Assembly (NCBI GenBank): GCA_002083525.1
Contig: LWDM01000011.1
Coordinates: forward strand, 1,722-29,109
Reading direction: 5' to 3'
Length of the DNA stretch: 27,388 nt
Origin: Proteobacteria bacterium SG_bin9
GTDB lineage: Bacteria > Pseudomonadota > Alphaproteobacteria > Rhizobiales > Xanthobacteraceae
Made by a program: the position numbers and the translations under genes. Below are positions 22,357 to 27,388 of the stretch, piece by piece. Under the pieces are notes generated by a model. It was given only the letters and a program-made list of their open reading frames with translations, searched no databases and was not told the DNA's origin. Positions within the stretch are counted from its first letter, which is position 1. Each line of letters starts with the position of its first letter.

Positions 22357-22986
22357 TCAGCGATTTGCAATATGCGGACGGCGGCGTTGTTTGACGCCGC
22401 CGTCCTGCTTTTCAAGCAGCCGTTCCTGCGAACGCTCGAGCGCGCGGGTGAACAGCTTCGGATCGTTGACGGCGCGCGCCAGCACCAACGCACCCTGAAT
22501 TTCGAGCACCACCTGCTCGGCCAGATGCCGCGCCTCGGCCTGCGCATATCCGAACTTGCGCAGCGCCGCCGCCAGCGCATCCACCCATGCAACGAAGTAG
22601 GTCTTCACCCGTTCGGCAAAGAGATCGCGCGCGCTGCCAAGCGCGACGACGCCGATCAGGCAGACGCGCCGGCCGGAATGGAAATAGGTATCGACGCCGC
22701 GAAACATCTCGGCGATGCCCTGACGCGGATCGGCCGCGGCACGCAGCGGTTCGTAAATCTCGCGCACGAACCACGCATCGATCGAGGCCAGAACCTCCTC
22801 CGCCATCTGTTCCTTCCCGCCAGGAAAGGCATGGTAGAGACTGCCCTTGCCGAGGCCGGTGGCCTCGGTGATCAACGCCAGCGATGCACCCTCGTAGCCG
22901 TGCGCGCGAAAGACCTCGCCGAGTGCGCCGAGCAACTCGTCTCGCGGCGAAGTATCTTTCGTGATTGCGCGCGCTGCTTTGGCCAA
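22357..22986 (-). CDS. TetR-family regulator (LmrA/YxaF-like)
   Basis: A 209-residue repressor: DELLGALGEVFRAHGYEGASLALITEATGLGKGSLYHAFPGGKEQMAEEVL is the helix-turn-helix region of the LmrA/YxaF-like group, and the C-terminal domain shows FHSGRRVCLIGVVALG and LAEQVVLEIQGALVLARAV. The start is a TTG at 22984-22986 with a weak GAAG upstream. It lies 13 nt after the DUF1348 gene and is probably co-transcribed from a promoter at 23507-23531 whose palindrome would allow autorepression. Its last codons contain a 12-bp inverted repeat serving the opposing GST gene. Confidence 0.88.
   Translation of the reverse strand: MAKAARAITKDTSPRDELLGALGEVFRAHGYEGASLALITEATGLGKGSLYHAFPGGKEQMAEEVLASIDAWFVREIYEPLRAAADPRQGIAEMFRGVDTYFHSGRRVCLIGVVALGSARDLFAERVKTYFVAWVDALAAALRKFGYAQAEARHLAEQVVLEIQGALVLARAVNDPKLFTRALERSQERLLEKQDGGVKQRRRPHIANR
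22376..22412 (+). terminator. Terminator of the GST gene inside the TetR coding end
   Basis: A perfect 12-bp stem, GGACGGCGGCGT at 22376-22387 with its complement at 22394-22405 and a 6-nt loop, is followed on the plus strand by TGCTTTTC. It lies 23 nt past the GST stop codon and within the last codons of the convergent TetR gene. The T run is short. Confidence 0.7.
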
Positions 22987-22999
22987 ATCGCTTCGCCGG

Positions 23000-23467
23000 C
23001 TATTTGGGGCTCTCGGTCAATCCCGGAAAATCCGCGGGCCGCGGTCCCGGCGCGGGCCAGGTGAACCGCCGCTCGCTTTCCTTGATCGTGATGTCATTGA
23101 TGCTCGCCTCGCGACGCTTCATCAAGCCGGTCTCGGTGAATTCCCACTGTTCGTTGCCGTAGGAGCGGTGCCACTGGCCGTCCGCGTCGTGCCACTCGTA
23201 CTGAAAGCGCACGGCAATGCGGTTATCGTGAAAGGCCCAGAGGTCCTTGATCAGGCGGTAGTCCTGTTCCTTGTCCCACTTCCGCTTGAGAAATTCCACG
23301 ATCGCCGGCCGCCCTTGGAAAAACTCGCCGCGATTGCGCCAGACGCTATCCTCCGTATAGGCGAGCGAGACCCGCTCGGGATCGCGGGAATTCCAGGCGT
23401 CTTCCGCCATGCGCGCCTTCTGCGCGGCGGTCTCTTTGGTGAACGGCGGAAATGGCGGGCGTGACAT
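23000..23467 (-). CDS. DUF1348 family protein (NTF2/SnoaL-like fold)
   Basis: A 155-residue cytosolic protein matching the DUF1348 group: PPFTKETAAQKARMAEDAWNSRDPERVSLAYTEDSVWRNRGEFFQGRPAIVEFLKRKWDKEQDYRLIKDLWAF and RFQYEWHDADGQWHRSYGNEQWEF. Members have the NTF2/SnoaL cone fold and no proven function. GAGGA lies about 10 nt before the ATG at 23465-23467. It is the first gene of a two-gene operon with the TetR gene downstream, controlled by a palindrome that lies next to a TTGACG -35 box. Confidence 0.9.
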   Translation of the reverse strand: MSRPPFPPFTKETAAQKARMAEDAWNSRDPERVSLAYTEDSVWRNRGEFFQGRPAIVEFLKRKWDKEQDYRLIKDLWAFHDNRIAVRFQYEWHDADGQWHRSYGNEQWEFTETGLMKRREASINDITIKESERRFTWPAPGPRPADFPGLTESPK

Positions 23468-23506
23468 GGCAGCGCATCCTCAAGGTTGGTCCGGCAAGGC
23501 ACACAC

Positions 23507-23531
23507 TGTACCGATCGGTACAATCCGTCAA
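23507..23531 (-). promoter_or_regulatory. Promoter and perfect operator palindrome of the DUF1348/TetR operon
   Basis: TGTACCGATCGGTACA (23507-23522) is a perfect 16-bp palindrome. On the minus strand TTGACG (23526-23531) lies just upstream as a -35 box, so the palindrome fills the spacer to the -10 region. This is the classic arrangement for TetR-type repression. Confidence 0.75.
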
Positions 23532-23610
23532 GACTTTTGCAAGCCTTTTGATTTTTGCCCCCTGACGGGCTAGCGTCGCCCGCTTTCGGAACAATGATGG
23601 CGACACGCCG

Positions 23611-24798
23611 GTGACAACTGCTGCTTCGACTGGAAATCCTGCCGCCGCAAAAGCGCGGCCGTTCTTCACGCGTGTGGAATCGTTGCGCGGCCTCGGTGCG
23701 CTGACCGTCGCCGGTTACCATATGACCGGCTGGAGTTTTAACGGCGCGACGCTGCTCGCCCCGCGGGCCGCCATTGATTTCGGCGACATGTGGACCATCG
23801 TCAACCGCATCGGGTATGCGCTGATCCCCGGACACGCTGCATTGATGATGTTTTTTGCGATCAGCGGGCTGGTGCTGCATACCTCGCTGCAATATGCGCC
23901 GCGCAACATTGCAACCGCTTCGTTGCGCTTCGTGATCGCACGAGTTTTTCGAATCTACCCCATCGTGACGGTCAGCGTCGTGCTGACGGCGATCGCGTAC
24001 GGCTGGAAAACCATGGAGGGTGTCCCGGAGCCGGTCACCTGGGATTCGTTCATCCTCAATCTTCTGCTGATCGACACGAGCATTAACAGCACACTGTGGG
24101 CCATCAAGGTTGAAGCCATGATGGTGCCCTGCATTTTGCTGCTGTTCTTCGCCGAGCGCGCATTCGGCACACGCGTGTTGGTGGCCGTTGTGATCGTCAT
24201 GGCGGCGGCTTCATTCGCGAAGCAGAATTATATCTATCCTCCGTTCGTTCATTTCTTCTACGCATTCGCTGTTGGAATGCTGATCCCTTCGCTCGGCAGA
24301 CAGATGGTGGAACGCCTGTCGCTGCAATCGGCCAACCGCTTGCTTGCGATCAGCGTCGCGTTCCTCGTACTGACCGGGCAGATCCTCCCGTTCTTTTCGC
24401 AGTTCACGGCACTGATCGAAACGATATCGGCGTTCGTGCTGCTCAGTCTCGTGACGTACTGTCCCGATCTACGCGGCGTCGGATTTCTCGACCGGGCGTT
24501 CTGGCGCAAGCTTGGGATGGCATCGGGAAGCTACTACGTCCTGCATATGGCGCTGCTTCCGTACATCGTGGCCGGGCTGAGCCTGATATTTCCGTTGTGG
24601 CCGAGCATCCACGTGCCGCAACTCGTCTGCTTCGTCGTCTTTCCGCTGGCGATGCTGCTGATGTTCCCATTCGCGCTGCTCGGCTTCCACCTGATCGAAG
24701 CGCCGTTCATGGCCGCGGGGCGCAAGGTCCTGCGATGGCTCAATCTCGACCGCGCCAAGCTTCCCAGCCAGCCTCAAGCCGCGGCTGCGCCGAACTAA
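23611..24798 (+). CDS. Acyltransferase-3 family membrane protein
   Basis: A 395-residue integral membrane protein with about ten helices, matching the acyltransferase-3 family that moves acyl groups to sugars or other surface molecules. Near the N terminus is FFTRVESLRGLGALTVAGYHM, in which R26 and H37 form the family R-x10-H motif; FFAISGLVLH and RFVIARVFRIYP follow as usual. The substrate is unknown; no polysaccharide or glycosyltransferase gene is nearby. The start is a GTG at 23611 with no clear ribosome site; a six-codon ATG frame (23594-23614) ends across this GTG as GTGA. A long palindromic repeat begins directly after the stop codon. Confidence 0.88.
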   Translation: MTTAASTGNPAAAKARPFFTRVESLRGLGALTVAGYHMTGWSFNGATLLAPRAAIDFGDMWTIVNRIGYALIPGHAALMMFFAISGLVLHTSLQYAPRNIATASLRFVIARVFRIYPIVTVSVVLTAIAYGWKTMEGVPEPVTWDSFILNLLLIDTSINSTLWAIKVEAMMVPCILLLFFAERAFGTRVLVAVVIVMAAASFAKQNYIYPPFVHFFYAFAVGMLIPSLGRQMVERLSLQSANRLLAISVAFLVLTGQILPFFSQFTALIETISAFVLLSLVTYCPDLRGVGFLDRAFWRKLGMASGSYYVLHMALLPYIVAGLSLIFPLWPSIHVPQLVCFVVFPLAMLLMFPFALLGFHLIEAPFMAAGRKVLRWLNLDRAKLPSQPQAAAAPN

Positions 24799-24873
24799 CC
24801 AGTGTCCTGATTCCGAAGTTCGCATGACCTTGCGTCACCCCTAGTGCGAACTTCGGAATCGAAAGGACACTGG
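24799..24873. repeat. Long palindromic repeat, copy 1
   Basis: CCAGTGTCCT (24799-24808) pairs with 24864-24873 and the next 16 bases (24809-24824) pair with 24845-24860, giving 26 bp with a 3-nt bulge (GAA, 24861-24863) and a 20-nt loop. It begins right after the acyltransferase TAA. It resembles palindromic intergenic repeats of Bradyrhizobium-like genomes; the name of the family is not known to me. Confidence 0.85.
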
Positions 24874-24885
24874 CAATTAACGAGC

Positions 24886-24963
24886 CTAGTGTGGTTTTGG
24901 TTCAGAAGTCCGCATGGCGAGCGCGCGGCAAGGATGACGCGGACTTCTGAACCGCCACACTAG
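24886..24963. repeat. Long palindromic repeat, copy 2
   Basis: CTAGTGTGG (24886-24894) pairs with CCACACTAG (24955-24963), and 15 bases (24899-24913) pair with 24939-24953, with small bulges and a 25-nt loop. It has the same plan as copy 1: an AGTGT outer arm and a TTC-x-GAAGT-x-CGC inner arm. The minus-strand CTAG of its end provides the ybgC stop codon (24960-24962). Confidence 0.85.
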
Positions 24964-25424
24964 CGCACGGAGAGCGTCTGGAAATCGGCGCCCATCAGGA
25001 CGCGCAGCGCCTTCGGGATCGGCTTCGCCTTGCCCTCGGAGACGAAGGCAACCTTCACCTTGGCCTCGACCAGCGCGACATCGCCGCGCGCAACCTTCTG
25101 GCCGAGCGTCATCGATGCGCCGCGCACCTCGACCGGCCACGTCGTGACCTCGAGCAAATCGTCCATGCGGGCCGGTTTGACAAACTCGATTTGCATCGAC
25201 CGCACGACGAACGAGAACCCCGGTGCTTCCGCCTCGGCCTCCGCGAACAGCGCATGCTGATCGGCGCCGAGCAGCCGCAGATAGTTTGTGCGCCCGCGCT
25301 CCATGAACTTCAGATAGTTGGCGTGATAGACGATACCGGAAAAATCCGTGTCCTCGTAATAGACCCGGACCTGCATGTGATGGCGGCCGCCGCGCACCGC
25401 GCCGTCGAGACTGTTTTCCGTCAC
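24960..25424 (-). CDS. ybgC: Tol-Pal-associated acyl-CoA thioesterase YbgC
   Basis: A 154-residue hotdog-fold thioesterase. The family signature VYYEDTDFSGIVYHANYLKFMERGR covers about residues 21-45, with the catalytic Asp in DTD and the VYHANY stretch. Family members hydrolyse short acyl-CoA esters or act on acyl carrier protein; the gene usually comes first in the tol-pal operon. Here it is 14 kb from tolQ, with only the palindromic repeats directly downstream. The start is GTG at 25422-25424 with AGAGG about 6 nt upstream; an ATG at codon 17 is an alternative. The stop codon lies within a palindromic repeat, so the C terminus may have been set by that insertion. Confidence 0.94.
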   Translation of the reverse strand: MTENSLDGAVRGGRHHMQVRVYYEDTDFSGIVYHANYLKFMERGRTNYLRLLGADQHALFAEAEAEAPGFSFVVRSMQIEFVKPARMDDLLEVTTWPVEVRGASMTLGQKVARGDVALVEAKVKVAFVSEGKAKPIPKALRVLMGADFQTLSVR

Positions 25425-25512
25425 CGGGACCTCTTCTTATTATCGGGTCGTTTTTGCCGCGCAGGACGCGGTAGAGCAAGCCTCGATAGCGGACAAAGTC
25501 GATAAGAGACGA

Positions 25513-26424
25513 TTATGCGGATGCGCCGCCGAGTGTGACCAGCACGATTTCCGGCGGCACGCCGAGGCGGAACGGCATGATGCTGCAGCCGAGCCCGCCG
25601 GAGACGACCACATCGCATTTTGTGCGGGAATGACCGTAGGCGAACTTGCCGCCGTAACGCGACGGCACCACCGGCGACCAGCCGAACAGACGAACCTGTC
25701 CGCCATGGGTGTGGCCGGACAATTGCAGCGCTACGCGTTCCGGCATCCGTACCGCTACGTCAGGCTCGTGCGCGAGCATGATCAGCGGCGCATCGTCGGT
25801 GACCTTCGCCAGCGTCGCTGAGAGATCGTCGACGCCGACCCGCTTGAGCGTGCGCAACCGCAGCGCCGGCAGATAGGCAAGTTGATCGCCCAGTCCCGCG
25901 AGCCAGAACGGACGGCCGTCTTTCACCAGCCGCACGGCGTCGTTGTCGTAAACCGGAATGCCGGCTGCTTCGAGCGCGCGCCGCGCGATGGTGTGGCCCT
26001 GCCCTTCACGCTGCACGGTTTTGTCTTCCCACCAGTCGTGATTGCCGAGCACCGCATGCACGCCGAGCGGCGCTTTCAGTTTGCCGAGAACCGGCGCCCA
26101 GTCGCTCGCTGGAATGTAACTGGAGACGTAGCGCGTGCCCGCGACATAGTCGCCGAGCAACACGACGATATCGGCACCCAGCGCATTCGTCCGCTCGACG
26201 ATCTCTTCGATGCGCGCGAGCGACATCCACGGATCGCAGGCATGCAGATCGGCGATAGCGGCGATCTTGAGCGGGAGGTCTTTCGGCCACTGCGGCGGCG
26301 ACAGGTCGTAGCGCGTCACTCGCAGCCGATGCGTCGGCTCGATTCCAAATCCGTATGCGACGGTGGATGCCCCGAAGGCGCCGAGACCGGCGGCAAGACG
26401 CAGAAAGTGGCGACGTGAAATCAT
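25513..26424 (-). CDS. Tat-exported metallophosphoesterase
   Basis: A 303-residue protein of the calcineurin-like phosphoesterase family (YaeI-like group). The N terminus MISRRHFLRLAAG is a textbook twin-arginine signal (SRRHFLR), so export folded with its metals is likely. The metal-binding motifs are all present: D59-x-H61, GD at 91-92, GNHD at 127-130, H219 and GHTH at 237-240. Relatives act on UDP-diacylglucosamine or other phosphoesters; the substrate here is unknown. It lies between ruvB and ybgC, where it is not part of the usual core. No good ribosome site precedes the ATG at 26422-26424. Confidence 0.9.
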   Translation of the reverse strand: MISRRHFLRLAAGLGAFGASTVAYGFGIEPTHRLRVTRYDLSPPQWPKDLPLKIAAIADLHACDPWMSLARIEEIVERTNALGADIVVLLGDYVAGTRYVSSYIPASDWAPVLGKLKAPLGVHAVLGNHDWWEDKTVQREGQGHTIARRALEAAGIPVYDNDAVRLVKDGRPFWLAGLGDQLAYLPALRLRTLKRVGVDDLSATLAKVTDDAPLIMLAHEPDVAVRMPERVALQLSGHTHGGQVRLFGWSPVVPSRYGGKFAYGHSRTKCDVVVSGGLGCSIMPFRLGVPPEIVLVTLGGASA

Positions 26425-26528
26425 TGATGGTTAATCGTGATGCCCGCTCTGTCTAAGCTACGATTGAAGCAGAATTGGGGTGCACGATTGATGAAGACGA
26501 TTAACGAATCTCCGGGGCTTCCGGACGT

Positions 26529-27388
26529 TTATTCGTCGCCGTCGCCGCCGCCAAAAAGCCCAAACTGTGAAGGATCGCGCGATGGTTCGGCGAGCCCGAG
26601 ATGGCGAAAGGCATGGCTCGTCAGCAATCGCCCCCGCGGCGTGCGCTGCAGATAGCCGCACTGGATCAGATAGGGCTCGATGATGTCCTCGATCGCGTCG
26701 CGCGGCTCGGACAGTGCCGCCGCCATGGTCTCGACGCCGACAGGGCCGCCGCCGTAGTTCAGCGCGATCGTCGTCAGGTAACGGCGATCCATCGCATCGA
26801 GCCCGGCGGCGTCGACCTCGAGCGCGCTGAGCGCGTGATCGGCAATCTTGCGGTCGATCGATGTCGCATCCGCCGCCGACGCAAAGTCGCGCACCCGGCG
26901 CAATAGACGCCCGGCGATGCGCGGCGTGCCGCGGGCGCGGCGGGCGATCTCGTTGGCGCCATCCGGCGTCATGCCGATCTCGAGTACGCGCGCGCCGCGC
27001 GTCACGATCTTCTCCAGCTCATCCTCGGTGTAGAAATTCAACCGCACCGGAATGCCGAAGCGATCGCGCAGCGGATTGGTGAGCAGGCCCGCCCGCGTCG
27101 TTGCGCCGACCAGCGTGAACTTCGACAGGTCGATCTTCACCGAGCGCGCCGCCGGGCCCTCGCCGATGATGAGATCGAGCTGAAAGTCCTCCATCGCCGG
27201 ATAGAGCACTTCCTCGACCGCCGGATTGAGGCGATGGATTTCGTCGATGAAGAGCACATCTCGCTCTTCGAGATTGGTGAGCAGCGCCGCGAGATCGCCG
27301 GCTTTCGCGATCACCGGCCCTGACGTCGCACGGAAGCCGACGCCGAGCTCGCGCGCGACGATCTGCGCCAGCGTGGTCTTGCCGAGGC
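26529..27388 (-). CDS. ruvB: Holliday junction ATP-dependent DNA helicase RuvB (5' end missing)
   Basis: The C-terminal 285 or so residues of RuvB, the hexameric AAA+ motor that moves Holliday junctions with RuvA. The window edge cuts the gene within the Walker A motif (LGKTTLAQIVARELG is the first readable part). Walker B is LFIDEIHRLNPAVEE, sensor 1 is FTLVGATTRAGLLTNPLRDRFG, sensor 2 is ARRARGTPRIAGRLLRRVRDF. The C-terminal winged helix contains YLQRTPRGRLLTSHAFRHLG. The tail is FGLFGGGDGDE. This gene anchors the upstream end of the ruv-tol-pal region. Confidence 0.97.
   Translation of the reverse strand, partial: LGKTTLAQIVARELGVGFRATSGPVIAKAGDLAALLTNLEERDVLFIDEIHRLNPAVEEVLYPAMEDFQLDLIIGEGPAARSVKIDLSKFTLVGATTRAGLLTNPLRDRFGIPVRLNFYTEDELEKIVTRGARVLEIGMTPDGANEIARRARGTPRIAGRLLRRVRDFASAADATSIDRKIADHALSALEVDAAGLDAMDRRYLTTIALNYGGGPVGVETMAAALSEPRDAIEDIIEPYLIQCGYLQRTPRGRLLTSHAFRHLGLAEPSRDPSQFGLFGGGDGDE

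Noticed and set aside
23594..23614. Six-codon ATG frame ending over the GTG of the acyltransferase gene
   Set aside because: The GTGA overlap could mean a leader peptide, but there is no clear ribosome site and such short frames are common by chance.
25460..25490. Small CCGCG/CGCGG hairpin between ybgC and the metallophosphoesterase gene
   Set aside because: Only a 5-bp stem without a T run; expected by chance in high-GC DNA.

Overview
The window reads as high-GC chromosomal DNA of an alphaproteobacterium in the Hyphomicrobiales, probably close to the Bradyrhizobium/Rhodopseudomonas/Pseudolabrys group. This rests on gene content and style (Tol-Pal genes between ruvB and tilS, a DUF2852 gene, an LTxxQ protein, a FeeM-like synthase, rhizobial-type DctA) and on long intergenic palindromes. 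No tRNA, rRNA, CRISPR array, transposase or phage gene was seen. Almost every gene is on the minus strand.

Layout, in the direction of minus-strand transcription (high to low coordinates): ruvB (5' end cut by the window edge); a Tat-type metallophosphoesterase; ybgC; two long palindromic repeats; a plus-strand acyltransferase-3 gene; a DUF1348/TetR pair; a plus-strand beta-class GST with a divergent TetR gene; an eight-gene ArsR-headed operon (ArsR, VOC, DoxX-like, SRPBCC, MmcQ/YjbR, AHSA1, DUF1772, DUF1579); plus-strand CSS-EAL phosphodiesterase and orphan branched-chain amino acid type binding protein genes; a small membrane protein; TetR and DUF2852; an LTxxQ protein; then tolQ-tolR-tolA-tolB; a GGDEF-EAL protein; a FeeM-like N-acyl amino acid synthase; dctA; pal; cpoB; and the first 40 codons of tilS.

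The backbone is the conserved ruvB-ybgC-tolQRAB-pal-cpoB-tilS order, whose products join the inner membrane, peptidoglycan and outer membrane during cell constriction. Here it is broken in two main places: about 14 kb of accessory genes lies between ybgC and tolQ, and about 5 kb lies between tolB and pal. Each accessory block contains a cyclic-di-GMP enzyme and genes linked to stress or small-molecule sensing.

The most informative non-coding signals are: a pair of matching palindromic operators linking a TetR gene to the DUF2852 gene; two related TetR-type operators around the GST gene; a 16-bp tandem direct repeat in front of the ArsR operon; a TTAA-N7-TTAA (CtrA-like) box in front of the FeeM-like gene; and two related long palindromes that abut or overlap the stop codons of ybgC and the acyltransferase. 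No single clearly new multi-gene defence or biosynthetic system was found. The best candidates for undescribed biology are the TetR/DUF2852 pair and the ArsR-headed operon.
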